The position numbers were made by a program, and so were the translations under genes. Source: Burkholderia guangdongensis (lineage in GTDB: Bacteria > Pseudomonadota > Gammaproteobacteria > Burkholderiales > Burkholderiaceae). Taken from it: a stretch of DNA of 64,000 nt. Below the pieces are notes generated by a model that saw only the letters and a program-made list of their open reading frames with translations, was not told the DNA's origin and ran no database searches. Location: the NCBI RefSeq assembly GCF_013403875.1, contig NZ_JACBNX010000022.1, positions 26,442 to 90,441 of the forward strand. Direction: 5' to 3'. Positions 8,036-17,231 of this stretch are shown here, piece by piece (the stretch's first letter is position 1; each line of letters begins with the position of its first letter).

Positions 8036-8049
8036 GTAATACGTATTAC
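8036..8049. promoter_or_regulatory. Operator 2: GTAATACGTATTAC dyad next to the ribosome binding site
   Basis: A perfect 14-bp palindrome shares both half-sites and the central CG with operator 1. The two centres are 91 bp apart. It ends one base before the AGGAGG of the binding-protein gene, so a bound repressor could form a loop with operator 1 or block elongation. Confidence 0.6.
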
Positions 8050-8061
8050 CAGGAGGAGACG

Positions 8062-9330
8062 GTGTCACACCTCAAGTTCGAATGCATCATGGCCGCCGCG
8101 CTGCTGGCGTGTGGCGGCATCGGCATCGCCGCGGCGGCGCCCGTCAACGTGTCGCTGTGGCGGCACGACAGCGGCGACGCCGAAGTAAGGATAACGAAGG
8201 AACTGATCGACAGCTTCAATCGTTCCCAATCCAGATATCGCGTCGTGTACGAGAACCTGCCGAAGGGTTCGTACACGGAGTCGGTGACGGCCGCCGCGGT
8301 GTCGAAGAAGCTGCCGTGCGTGCTCGACCTCGACGAGCCGACGGTGCCGAACTTCGCGTGGTCGGGCTACCTGCGTCCGCTCGCCGGACTGCTCGACCCG
8401 AAGGTTGCCGCGAGCCTGACGGCCGGCGGCAAGGGCGAGTACAAGGGCGCGCTGTATTCGGTCGGGCCGTACGACGCATCGCTCGGGATCTTCGCGCGCA
8501 AGTCGGCGCTCGTCGCGGCCGGCGTGCGCATCCCGACCATCGACAAGCCGTGGACGCTCGCCGAATTCAATGACGCGCTCGCGAAGCTGAAGAAGTTGCC
8601 CGGCTACGAATACGTGATCGACATGCACAACAACGCGGACGGTGAATGGTGGACGTACGCGTATTCACCGTGGCTGCAGAGCTTCGGCGGCGATCTGATC
8701 GACCGGACGACGATGACGCGCGCGGACGGCGTGCTGAACGGCAAGCAGGCGGTCGCGTTCGGCAAGTGGTTCCAGAGCCTGTTCAAGATGGGCTACGCGA
8801 ACAAGCGCCCGGTCGACGACAAGTCGTTCGTACTGGGCCGCGTGCCGCTCGATTACTCGGGCAACTGGAATTACGCGGACGCAAAGGCGAAGTGGGGCAA
8901 CGACCTGATCGTGCTGCCGCCGCCGGATTTCGGTCGCGGCCCGAAGACGGGCGCCGCGTCGTGGCAATACGGGATCAGCACGACGTGCGCGGCGCCGGAC
9001 GGCGCGGCCGCGTTCATCAACTACATGATGCAGCCGCAGCAAGTCGCGAAGACTGTCGACCAGACCAAGGTGCTGCCGACGACGCAATCCGCCGCGAACC
9101 TGTCGACCGACTATCGTTCCGGTGGCGACCTGCGTTTCTACTTCGAGTTCGCGCAGCGCTACGCGGTGCCCCGCCCGCCGACACCCGCGTATCCGATCAT
9201 CACGAGCACGTTCGAGAAGTCGATGCGCGAGATCATCAACGGCGCCGATGTGCAGTCGACGCTGGACGACGCGACTGACGCGATTGAACGGAACATCCGC
9301 GACAACAAGGGCTACGGCTTCAGGATCTGA
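8062..9330 (+). CDS. Sugar ABC transporter, extracellular solute-binding protein (family 1)
   Basis: The 422-residue protein has an N-terminal signal peptide (hydrophobic core AAALLACGGIGIAAAAP, cleavage near residue 26) and then the two-lobe family 1 binding-protein sequence (VSLWRHDSGDAEVR, ELIDSFN, later YSPWLQSFGGDLID). It would capture an oligosaccharide in the periplasm for the two permeases encoded next. GTG 8062 is the likely start because AGGAGG ends five bases upstream; ATG 8089 would remove much of the signal peptide. It is the first gene of the operon and follows promoter 7905 and two operators. The adjoining GH32 enzyme points to a beta-fructoside ligand. Confidence 0.9.
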   Translation: MSHLKFECIMAAALLACGGIGIAAAAPVNVSLWRHDSGDAEVRITKELIDSFNRSQSRYRVVYENLPKGSYTESVTAAAVSKKLPCVLDLDEPTVPNFAWSGYLRPLAGLLDPKVAASLTAGGKGEYKGALYSVGPYDASLGIFARKSALVAAGVRIPTIDKPWTLAEFNDALAKLKKLPGYEYVIDMHNNADGEWWTYAYSPWLQSFGGDLIDRTTMTRADGVLNGKQAVAFGKWFQSLFKMGYANKRPVDDKSFVLGRVPLDYSGNWNYADAKAKWGNDLIVLPPPDFGRGPKTGAASWQYGISTTCAAPDGAAAFINYMMQPQQVAKTVDQTKVLPTTQSAANLSTDYRSGGDLRFYFEFAQRYAVPRPPTPAYPIITSTFEKSMREIINGADVQSTLDDATDAIERNIRDNKGYGFRI

Positions 9331-9387
9331 TCGAAGCGGCAGAGCCGGTGGGCCGCGCGACGGCCCACCGCGCAGGAGGGAATGGAG

Positions 9388-10512
9388 ATGCTTGAGACTA
9401 CCAACGATCCGCGGCTCGCGGCGCCCGACGCGAACGCGCACGCGCGCGGCGCGAAGCTCGGGCGCGAAACGTGGACGGCGTGGCTGATGAGCACGCCCGC
9501 GCTGCTCGGCCTGCTGGTCTTCGTCGTATTGCCGTTCGTGATGGCGGCCGTGTTCAGCCTGACCGACCAGCGCCTGATGTCGCCGAACCCGACTGAATTC
9601 GTCGGCCTGCGCAACTATGAGCGTCTGCTCGCGGTCACGGTCGTGAAGATCGAACCCGTGCGCGACGAAACAGGCAGGATCATTCCCGGCGATGACGGGC
9701 AGCCGAGCTATCCGCGCCTGCGCTCGCTCGAGCGCGACGGCGGCGGCTTGCGCGGCTACAAGGAGATGACGAGCGTCGACGTGTCCGGCGCGCGCTACAT
9801 GCTCGTGGCGAAAGACCCGGTGTTCTGGCGCTCGCTCGCGAACATCGTGCTGTTCGCGCTGCTCGTCGTGCCGCTTCAGTGCGGCCTCGCGCTGGCAACC
9901 GCGCTGCTGATCAACCGGAAGCTGCGCGGGATCACGTTCTTCCGCGCGGCATTCTTCAGCCCGGTCGTGATCTCGATGGTTGTGATCAGCATCGTCTGGT
10001 CGTTCCTTTACGACCGGCAGTTCGGCCTGATCAACCAGATGCTGTCCGCCATGTCGTTCGGTCACATCCAGCCGATCGACTGGCTCGGCAATCCGCACGT
10101 CGCGATGCTCGCGATCGTGATCATGAGTGCGTGGCAGGGAATGGGCTTCCAGATGGTGATTTTCCTCGCAGGCTTGCAGGGCATTCCGGGCGAGTTGTAC
10201 GAAGCCGCGTGCCTCGACGGCGCGAACGCGTGGCAGCGCTTCGTCAACGTGACGCTGCCGGGCCTGCGCAACACGCTGGTTTTCATCCTGACCGCGACGA
10301 CGATGCAGGCATTCTCGCTCTTCACACAGATCGACGTGATGACGCAGGGCGGCCCGGACAATTCGACGGTGACCGTCATGTATCACGCGGTCAACAGCGG
10401 CTTCCGCGAACAGGACATCGCCTACGGCAGCACGATCACGGTGGTGTTCTTCCTCTTCATTCTCGGCTTCGCGTTCGTGCAGCGACGCCTGATCGCGGGG
10501 AAGCAGCGATGA
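9388..10512 (+). CDS. Sugar ABC transporter permease, MalF type
   Basis: This inner-membrane permease has about six helices and the EAA loop expected for binding-protein-dependent sugar importers (EAACLDGANAWQRFVNVTLP). A longer polar stretch of about 80 residues between the first and second helices (from TEFVGLRNYERLLAV to MLVAKDPVFWRSL) is periplasmic, as in MalF. The AGGAGG at 9374-9379 fits ATG 9388 (MLETT, eight-base spacer) better than ATG 9382 two codons earlier. Its stop codon overlaps the next start as ATGA. Confidence 0.9.
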   Translation: MLETTNDPRLAAPDANAHARGAKLGRETWTAWLMSTPALLGLLVFVVLPFVMAAVFSLTDQRLMSPNPTEFVGLRNYERLLAVTVVKIEPVRDETGRIIPGDDGQPSYPRLRSLERDGGGLRGYKEMTSVDVSGARYMLVAKDPVFWRSLANIVLFALLVVPLQCGLALATALLINRKLRGITFFRAAFFSPVVISMVVISIVWSFLYDRQFGLINQMLSAMSFGHIQPIDWLGNPHVAMLAIVIMSAWQGMGFQMVIFLAGLQGIPGELYEAACLDGANAWQRFVNVTLPGLRNTLVFILTATTMQAFSLFTQIDVMTQGGPDNSTVTVMYHAVNSGFREQDIAYGSTITVVFFLFILGFAFVQRRLIAGKQR

Positions 10513-11402
10513 GCGATCTCACTCTGAAACATCGGCGCCGGATCGGCCAGGCCGTCAGCTATGCGCTGCTCACGCTCTTCACGCTGGTGTTCCTGCTGCC
10601 GACGCTGTTCATGCTGGTCTCGGGCTTCAAGCATACGACCGCGATCTTCGCCGATCTGCGTTCGTGGCGAGCGCTGTTGCCAGTCGGCGACCTGACGTTC
10701 GAAAACTATCGCTATGTGTTCGAGCGCGGCAATTTCGAGCGCTACTTCGTGAACTCGGTCGTGGTCACGTCGATCACCGTCGTGCTGAGCGTCGTCGTGA
10801 ACAGCATGGCCGCGTATGCGCTCGCGCGGCTGCACTGGCGCGGGCGGAAGGGGGTGTTCGCGCTCGTGATCGCGATCCTGATCATCCCGTTCGAAGCGAT
10901 CGCGATTCCGCTCGTGATGCTCGTCAGCCAGTTTCCGGGCGTCGACTTCGGGCTGCACGGCCTGTCGTTCAGCGACTCGATGTTCAACACATACACGGTG
11001 CAGATCCTGCCGTTCGCGGCGAACGCGTTCACGATCTTTCTGTTCTTCCAGTTCTTCCGCGATCTGCCGATCGAGCTGGACGAAGCGGCGCGGCTCGACG
11101 GCGCGACGCCGTTCCAGATCTACTGGCGGATCGTGATGCCGCTGTCGAGGCCGGTCATCGCGACGGTCGCGATCCTGCAGTTCCTGACGATGTGGAATCA
11201 GTACCTGTGGCCGATCATGGTCGTGCAGAGTGGCGACGTGCGTCCGCTGATGCCGGGCATTCAGGAATTCTTCAACCGTTCGCCGGCCTGGGGGCAAATC
11301 ATGGCGTACGCATCGCTCGTGACGCTGCCGGTCCTGGCCATTTTCGTGACGTTCCAGCGCTGGTTCGTCCAGAGTGTCGCCAGCAGTGGCGTCAAGGGTT
11401 AA
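10509..11402 (+). CDS. Sugar ABC transporter permease, MalG type
   Basis: The 297-residue permease has six predicted membrane helices and the EAA motif ELDEAARLDGATPFQIYWRI in the fifth cytoplasmic loop, which docks on the ATPase. It begins at an ATG overlapping the stop codon of the MalF-type gene (ATGA), a sign of coupled translation and a stoichiometric heterodimer. Confidence 0.9.
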   Translation: MSDLTLKHRRRIGQAVSYALLTLFTLVFLLPTLFMLVSGFKHTTAIFADLRSWRALLPVGDLTFENYRYVFERGNFERYFVNSVVVTSITVVLSVVVNSMAAYALARLHWRGRKGVFALVIAILIIPFEAIAIPLVMLVSQFPGVDFGLHGLSFSDSMFNTYTVQILPFAANAFTIFLFFQFFRDLPIELDEAARLDGATPFQIYWRIVMPLSRPVIATVAILQFLTMWNQYLWPIMVVQSGDVRPLMPGIQEFFNRSPAWGQIMAYASLVTLPVLAIFVTFQRWFVQSVASSGVKG

Positions 11403-11405
11403 TTC

Positions 11406-12827
11406 ATGAGCATGACAGAAAACATCAACAAGCCGGCGGTCGACGCCGTGCGCGTGCGGGATCCGCACCGCCCGCGGTTTCATTTCACGCCGCCGATGAA
11501 CTGGATGAACGATCCGAACGGGATCTGCCATCACGACGGGCGGTATCACCTGTACTACCAGTACAACCCGAACGATGCGCTGTGGGGCGACATCCACTGG
11601 GGCCATGCGAGCAGTGCGGATCTCGTGCGGTGGCGCGACGAGCCTGTCGCGCTCGCGCCGTCGAGCGGCCCGGACGAGGGGGGATGCTTCTCGGGCAGCT
11701 TCGCGCTGGTGTACGGTCAGCCGACGATCTACTACACCGGATACACCGATACCGCGCAGGTGCAGTGCATGGCGACGAGCGACGATCTGCAGCGCTGGCG
11801 CAAGGTCGACGGCGCGTTGATCGAGCTGCCGCCGGCCGGCGTGCCGCGTGATCAGTTCCGGGATCCGTACGTATTTCAGCATCGCGACGTCTGGTACATG
11901 GTGGTCGGCGCGTCGCTGAACGGCGAGCGCGGGCAATGTCTGCTCTATCGCAGCGACGATGGGCGCGACTGGAAATATCTGCATCCGCTGTACACATCGC
12001 CGCGCCTGCAGCTCGGCGTGATGTGGGAATGCCCGAACTTCTTTCCGATCGGCGACAAGTGGGTGCTATCGGTGTCGGTGTGGCAGAACATGGGCGCGCA
12101 CTATTTCGTTGGCCGTTTCGAGAACGAGCGCTTCGTGCCCGAGTTCGACGACGTGCTCGACGTCGACGGCAGCGCGTTCGCGCATCTGACCTTCATGGCG
12201 CCGGATGGTCGTGCGCTGCAATGGGCATGGATCAACGAGCAGCGCAGCGCGGACCTGATGCGCGCGGACGGCTGGGCTGGGGCGATGACTGTGCCGCGCG
12301 TGCTCGGCCTGACCGATGCGGGCCAGCTCACGATCCGGCCCGTCGATGAAATCGGCGCGCTGCGCGGCGATGTCGCCGCCGCCGCGACGTGCCGGGTCGG
12401 CGGCGCCGAGACTGTGGCGTTCGAAGGCCGCCATCTGGACATCGAACTGGACGTCGAGCTGCTCGACGCGAAGCCGGTCGGCCTGACGCTGCTTGCGTCC
12501 CCGGACGGTCTCGAAGCGACGCGCATCGTCTACAACCCGAACATGCGGCGCCTGACGGTCGAACGTGCGCGCAGCTCGTTCAATCCGAAGACCGAGCGGC
12601 AGAACCAGCACGCGCATCTGTATCTGGAGCCGGGCGAGCCGCTGCGCCTGCGTGTGCTGCTCGATGCGACCGTGATCGAGGTATACGCGAACGATCGCGT
12701 GAATCTGACGAGCCGTGTCTACCCGACGCTCGGCAGCAGCGTCGGCGCGTCCGTGTTTGCGGAGGGGTACGCGAACGTCGCGCTGAAGGCGTGGCAGATG
12801 GGCGACATCTACGGCGAGCCGGCGTGA
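11406..12827 (+). CDS. Glycoside hydrolase family 32 beta-fructosidase (cytoplasmic)
   Basis: The 473-residue enzyme shows the three GH32 catalytic motifs: the nucleophile Asp36 in MNWMNDPNG, the transition-state Asp153 in FRDPYVF, and the acid/base Glu208 in MWECPNFF. The five-bladed propeller occupies about residues 20-330 and a beta-sandwich the rest. GH32 enzymes cleave terminal beta-fructosides (sucrose, fructo-oligosaccharides, levan, inulin). There is no signal peptide, so it acts in the cytoplasm on intact sugar brought in by the importer. The gene starts three bases after the MalG-type gene. Because the importer is ABC-type and not a PTS, unphosphorylated sugar is the expected substrate. 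Confidence 0.92.
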   Translation: MSMTENINKPAVDAVRVRDPHRPRFHFTPPMNWMNDPNGICHHDGRYHLYYQYNPNDALWGDIHWGHASSADLVRWRDEPVALAPSSGPDEGGCFSGSFALVYGQPTIYYTGYTDTAQVQCMATSDDLQRWRKVDGALIELPPAGVPRDQFRDPYVFQHRDVWYMVVGASLNGERGQCLLYRSDDGRDWKYLHPLYTSPRLQLGVMWECPNFFPIGDKWVLSVSVWQNMGAHYFVGRFENERFVPEFDDVLDVDGSAFAHLTFMAPDGRALQWAWINEQRSADLMRADGWAGAMTVPRVLGLTDAGQLTIRPVDEIGALRGDVAAAATCRVGGAETVAFEGRHLDIELDVELLDAKPVGLTLLASPDGLEATRIVYNPNMRRLTVERARSSFNPKTERQNQHAHLYLEPGEPLRLRVLLDATVIEVYANDRVNLTSRVYPTLGSSVGASVFAEGYANVALKAWQMGDIYGEPA

Positions 12828-12908
12828 CGAGCGGCCGACGGCGCGCCCGCGATCGACGACGGACGCGCGAACAACAGTATCGGTGAGAGACCGGAGAGGA
12901 GCACACAC

Positions 12909-14063
12909 ATGTCGAACGTTTCACTGGTGGGGATCAACAAGGCCTACGGCGACGCGCGGCCGACGATCAACCGCTTCAATCTGCAGATCGACGCCGGCGA
13001 GTTCTGCGTGTTCGTGGGGCCGAGCGGCTGCGGGAAGTCGACGCTGCTGAGGATGGTCGCGGGGCTCGAGGAGATCACGAGCGGCGAGCTGCGGATTGCG
13101 GACCGCATGGTGAATGACGTGCCGCCCGCGAACCGCGGCGTCGCGATGGTGTTTCAGAACTACGCGTTGTATCCGCACATGACGGTCGCGCAGAACATGG
13201 CGTTCGCGCTGAAGCTCGCGAAGCTGAAGCAGGCGGAGATCGACGAGAAGGTGCAGCGTGCGGCGAAGGTGCTGCAGCTCGACAAGCTGCTCGACCGGTA
13301 TCCGAAGCAACTGTCCGGCGGCCAGCGGCAGCGCGTCGCGATCGGGCGTGCAATCGTCCGCGAGCCGAAGCTGTTTCTGTTCGACGAGCCGTTGTCGAAT
13401 CTCGATGCGGCGCTGCGCGTGCAGACGCGAATAGAGATCGCGCGTCTGCATCGCGAGTTCGGCAAGGCGAGCGTGATCTACGTGACGCACGATCAGGTCG
13501 AGGCGATGACGCTCGCCGACAAGATCGTACTGCTCAACGCGGGCGACGCGGTCGCGAAATACGGCAGCATCGCGCAGGTCGGTGCGCCGCTCGAGCTGTA
13601 TCACCGGCCGCGCAACCGGTTCGTCGCCGGGTTCATCGGATCGCCGAACATGAACTTCCTGCCGGCGACGCTGGAGAAGGTCGAGCCCGATACGTGCACG
13701 GTCGCGCTGAAGGGCGGCGGCCAGCTCGCCGCGTGCGTTCGGCCGAACGCGGCGCAGAGCGCGTGCGCCGGCGATCCGCTGATGGTCGGCATTCGGCCCG
13801 AGCATATCCGTCTGGCCGACGCGGGCGGCGCGGAGCCGGGGCAGGCCGGCGAGGTAGTGTTCGCCGAATTCCTCGGCGAGCACAGCTACGTGCACGTCGC
13901 GCTGCAGTCCGGCGTGACGGTCATCGCGAAGGCGGGCGGCACCGTGCGCGTCAGGATCGGCGACCGCGTGAAGCTCGTATTCGATGCCGAGCATCTGCAC
14001 GTGTTCGACGCCGACGACCAGTCGTTCGCGCAAACGCGCGATCTGGAGCGCCTGGCGGCCTGA
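12909..14063 (+). CDS. Sugar ABC transporter ATP-binding protein (UgpC/MsmK/MalK type)
   Basis: The 384-residue ATPase contains Walker A GPSGCGKST (37-45), the signature LSGGQ (135-139), Walker B LFLFDEP (155-161), and the switch His194 in YVTHDQ, followed by a C-terminal OB-type regulatory domain typical of MalK-like proteins. It energises the MalF/MalG-type permease pair. GAGAGGAG about 10 bases before ATG 12909 provides the ribosome binding site. An 81-base gap separates it from the GH32 gene, so it is probably cotranscribed. Confidence 0.93.
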   Translation: MSNVSLVGINKAYGDARPTINRFNLQIDAGEFCVFVGPSGCGKSTLLRMVAGLEEITSGELRIADRMVNDVPPANRGVAMVFQNYALYPHMTVAQNMAFALKLAKLKQAEIDEKVQRAAKVLQLDKLLDRYPKQLSGGQRQRVAIGRAIVREPKLFLFDEPLSNLDAALRVQTRIEIARLHREFGKASVIYVTHDQVEAMTLADKIVLLNAGDAVAKYGSIAQVGAPLELYHRPRNRFVAGFIGSPNMNFLPATLEKVEPDTCTVALKGGGQLAACVRPNAAQSACAGDPLMVGIRPEHIRLADAGGAEPGQAGEVVFAEFLGEHSYVHVALQSGVTVIAKAGGTVRVRIGDRVKLVFDAEHLHVFDADDQSFAQTRDLERLAA

Positions 14064-14067
14064 TGGG

Positions 14068-14089
14068 CGGTCGCCCGTAAGGGCGACCG
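14068..14089 (+). terminator. Perfect hairpin after the ABC ATPase gene
   Basis: A perfect 9-bp stem (CGGTCGCCC with GGGCGACCG) around a GTAA tetraloop starts four bases after the stop codon. No T-run follows. It could stabilise the upstream mRNA or reduce read-through into the porin gene. Confidence 0.45.
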
Positions 14090-14329
14090 GTACTCGGCGA
14101 GCGTAAAGGGATGTCGAGGCAAAAATATATTTCGTAGTCCGAATATAAATGAAAGGGAGGAGAGAAAATCTAGAAGGATTCGTTCGTGGTCGGGGCCTGC
14201 GCGTGCCGAGCACCAGATCGATCAATTTGCATGACGACATAAAGATTCGAAATTGTCGGGCGGAAGTGGCGTTGACACCGTCGACGCCTCGCCCGGCCGA
14301 GTCGGAATATTTTTTTGGAGACTCCTAAA

Positions 14330-15442
14330 ATGAAAAAGCTGATTTGCGTTGCTTCGTTGTTGACCTTTGCCGTCACGGTACACGCGCAGAGTAGCGTGAC
14401 ACTGTACGGCCGCATCGACGCCGGTCTCGAGTACGTGAGCGGCCTGCCGACCGCCAGTTACACCGGCTCGACGTCGCGCGTTCGCGCGGAAGCCGGCAAC
14501 TGGGGCGGCAGCCTGTGGGGCGTGAAGGGCGTCGAGGACCTCGGCGGCGGCAACAAGGCACTGTTCCAGATGGAAGGCGCGTTCAACACGATGAACGGGC
14601 AGGGTGCGGGCACCAATTACATGTTCTTCGATCAGGCAACTGTCGGCCTGCAGAACGATTCATACGGTACGTTCCTCATCGGCCGGAACAACTTCATCTC
14701 GAACGGCATCTGGGACTTCGATCCGTTCGGCCAGACCGCCTGGGCGACTGCGACGCTGGTGCGCGGCCGGAACTGGCAGAAGTCGAGCAGCAACATCATG
14801 TATCAATCGCCGAAGTTTGCCGGCTTCGACGTGTACGGCCAGTATTCGCTGTCGAACTCGACGTCGTGGAACGGCAACGGCATGACGCCGCAAGGTCGCA
14901 ACGCCGGTATGCAATTGACCTACACGTCAGCGCTGTTCCAGGTGCGCGGCATCTACGACGAGATTCGCGATCCGCTCAACGGCAAGCTCGACAATCCGTT
15001 CACCGCATCGCGCGAATACTTCGCCGGCGCGAACGTGTTCCTCGGGCCGGTCACGTTGCGTGCGGCCTACCAGGCTTCGCGGACGTCGGGCATGACCAAC
15101 GCGGCGTACGGCACGCCGACCACGACGAACCTGGTGTGGGGCGGCGCGACCTGGCAGGCGACGCCGGAAGCGGCGCTGACGGGCGCCGTCTATCACGTGA
15201 ACGCGAACAACGGCGGCGGCAACGCGACGATCTATACGATCGGGGGCTCGTACAACCTGTCCAAGCGAACGCTGCTCGACTTCCAGGTCGCGACGCTGCA
15301 CAACAGCAAGACCGCGAACTTCAGCCTCGATCCGAACGCGGCCGAAGGCCCCGGCGGCAACGTCAACGGCACATACAACGACAATCCGCTGTACGGCCAC
15401 AGCATGTCGGGCGTCTACGTCGGTATCCAGCATTCTTTCTGA
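14330..15442 (+). CDS. Gram-negative porin (Burkholderia OmpC-like)
   Basis: The 370-residue outer-membrane porin has a signal peptide (MKKLICVASLLTFAVTVHA) followed by the Burkholderia porin N-terminus QSSVTLYGRIDAGLEYV, and it ends in a beta-strand with terminal Phe (VGIQHSF), the signal for BAM-dependent insertion. ATG 14330 is preceded by GGAG at a nine-base spacing; a TTG five codons upstream is less likely. Lying between the ABC importer and the LacI-type regulator, it probably lets the oligosaccharide cross the outer membrane. Confidence 0.9.
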   Translation: MKKLICVASLLTFAVTVHAQSSVTLYGRIDAGLEYVSGLPTASYTGSTSRVRAEAGNWGGSLWGVKGVEDLGGGNKALFQMEGAFNTMNGQGAGTNYMFFDQATVGLQNDSYGTFLIGRNNFISNGIWDFDPFGQTAWATATLVRGRNWQKSSSNIMYQSPKFAGFDVYGQYSLSNSTSWNGNGMTPQGRNAGMQLTYTSALFQVRGIYDEIRDPLNGKLDNPFTASREYFAGANVFLGPVTLRAAYQASRTSGMTNAAYGTPTTTNLVWGGATWQATPEAALTGAVYHVNANNGGGNATIYTIGGSYNLSKRTLLDFQVATLHNSKTANFSLDPNAAEGPGGNVNGTYNDNPLYGHSMSGVYVGIQHSF

Positions 15443-15504
15443 TTAGGCCAGTCGACCGGATCGATTCCAACACCGGTTCCACGCTGCTGCGAGAGCGCGT
15501 ATTG

Positions 15505-15539
15505 GCGCGGCGTCCCGAAAGGGCGTCGCGCATTTTTTT
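15505..15539 (+). terminator. Intrinsic terminator after the porin
   Basis: A GC-rich stem (GCGCGGCG.CCC pairing with GGGCGTCGCGC, one bulge and one G-U pair) with a GAAA loop is followed by seven T residues (15533-15539). It ends porin transcription. Confidence 0.75.
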
Positions 15540-15702
15540 GTTCCCGAATGTCCCGAGTTCGCCCATCCCGCACGAAAAGCGGATACGCTCGATTCGCACT
15601 ATGCTGTCGAAGCGCGCTCACGTCAGGACTCCGCTCTCCGGTATCGGCGAATTGAATTGGGGCTGTATGTGATGGCCGCGTCACTTTTGAAGGAGAAGGA
15701 AA

Positions 15703-16017
15703 ATGCATGCCAGATTCTCGATCCTGATGCTGTCGCTCGGGCTCGCGGCCGCGGTTCCCGGCGCCCATGCGCAAGGTGCAGCAAGCACGCAGCCCGACCG
15801 CGCGCTCGCGACGAGCGTGCGAGCGGCGCTCGCCGGCGCGTCCGACGTCAATGTGTCGCGCATCGCCGTCCTTGGCGGGCAGCAGCGCGTGATCCTCGAA
15901 GGTACGGTGCCCGACTACGCGCAGATCGATCGCGCGAAGCGATATGCGCAGAGCGTCGCCGGGGGCGCTGAAGTGGTCAGCCGCCTGACGGTGAGGGTGT
16001 CCGGACGCGGTTCGTGA
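15703..16017 (+). CDS. Periplasmic BON-domain protein
   Basis: The 104-residue protein has a signal peptide (about residues 1-24, ending GAHAQ) and one BON domain (about residues 33-100: LATSVRAALAGASDVNVSRI, LEGTVPDYAQIDRAKRYAQS, LTVRV). BON domains bind phospholipid or peptidoglycan in the cell envelope; OsmY is the best-known example. A GAAGGAAA sequence precedes ATG 15703. A terminator separates it from the porin. Confidence 0.8.
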   Translation: MHARFSILMLSLGLAAAVPGAHAQGAASTQPDRALATSVRAALAGASDVNVSRIAVLGGQQRVILEGTVPDYAQIDRAKRYAQSVAGGAEVVSRLTVRVSGRGS

Positions 16018-16158
16018 CGCGCGATATGTCGCGGGCGCAGAATCATGGCAGGCGACACGCGCCAGCAATAATCCGCTCATTCGAATATGATTGAGGCCAA
16101 TTCGGGGATCCGCCAGTCGACGTGCGCGGATCGCCGGCCGGCCTCGATCCCTGTTCCG

Positions 16159-17202
16159 ATGAGTATTCGAACTCCAAAATCCGGCATGCGCGCGTCGCGC
16201 CCGACGATGACCGACGTCGCGAAGGCGGCGGGCGTATCGCAAACCACCGTGTCGTTCGTGCTGAACAACCGCGCAGACGCGAACATTCCGCAGGAGACGC
16301 GCGCCCGCATTCACAAGGCCGTCGCCGATCTCGGCTACCGCGAGAACGCGATGGCGCAGGCGCTGCGGCTCGGCAAATCCAACCTGATCGGACTCGTGAC
16401 CGACGAAGTCGCGACGACGCCCTATGCCGGTCTCATCATCCGCGGCGCGCAGGATGCCGCGTGGAAGTACAACCGGATCCTTACGCTCGTCAACACCGAC
16501 TGCCGCGCGGATCTCGAGAGCAAGGCCGTCGAGGCGCTGCTCAAGCATCAGGTCGAAGGCCTGATGTTCGCGACGATGTACCACCACGAGATCAGCCTGC
16601 CGGCCGGGCTCGGCGACATTCCGGTCGCGCTTGTGAACTGCTTCGACGCGGGCGCGTTGGTGCCGTCCGTCGTGCCCGACGAGGTCAGGGGCGGCTACGA
16701 CGCGACGCGCTATCTGATTGAGCACGGGCATCGCGACATCGGTTTCCTGAACAAGAGCGACCGGATTCCAGCGGCCGCGGGGCGTTTCGAAGGCTATCGG
16801 CTCGCGATGGAGGAAGCCTCGCTGCCGGTGCGCGACGACCGCGTGCTGCGCCTCGTCGGCGAGCAGGAGGCGGGCTTCCAGGGCGCGCTGCAACTGATGC
16901 AGCAGCCCGATCCGCCGACCGCGCTGTTCTGCTTCAACGACCGTGTTGCGATGGGCGCGTACATGGCGCTGCAAAGGCTCGGATTGCACGTGCCCGACGA
17001 CGTGTCGATCATCGGCTTCGACAACCAGGAAGTGATCGCCGCACATCTGCTGCCGGGCCTCACGACGATGCAGTTGCCGCACTACGAGATGGGGTGCTGG
17101 GGCGTCGATCGTCTGCTCGGCGACGCGCCCGCCTCCGGCAATCGCGTGCTGTTGCCGTGTCCGCTGGTGGAACGCGGCTCGGTCGCGGCCCCCGCACGCT
17201 AG
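16159..17202 (+). CDS. LacI/GalR-family transcriptional regulator of the sugar cluster
   Basis: The 347-residue protein has the LacI helix-turn-helix MTDVAKAAGVSQTTVSFVLN near its start, including the hinge-helix region, followed by a type I periplasmic-binding-like sensor domain (IGLVTDEVATTPYAG, later IIGFDNQEVIAAHLLPG). It should repress the importer/GH32 operon until a fructoside or derivative binds. Operator candidates with a central CG lie at 7941 and 8036, and an ATTCGAAT half-dyad lies at 16079-16086 just before this gene, hinting at self-control. The start is uncertain: ATG 16087, 16159 and 16186 are all in frame and none has a good ribosome binding site. Confidence 0.85.
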   Translation: MSIRTPKSGMRASRPTMTDVAKAAGVSQTTVSFVLNNRADANIPQETRARIHKAVADLGYRENAMAQALRLGKSNLIGLVTDEVATTPYAGLIIRGAQDAAWKYNRILTLVNTDCRADLESKAVEALLKHQVEGLMFATMYHHEISLPAGLGDIPVALVNCFDAGALVPSVVPDEVRGGYDATRYLIEHGHRDIGFLNKSDRIPAAAGRFEGYRLAMEEASLPVRDDRVLRLVGEQEAGFQGALQLMQQPDPPTALFCFNDRVAMGAYMALQRLGLHVPDDVSIIGFDNQEVIAAHLLPGLTTMQLPHYEMGCWGVDRLLGDAPASGNRVLLPCPLVERGSVAAPAR

Positions 17203-17231
17203 CACGGCCGTATGCGCCCGCGTGGCGTGAC

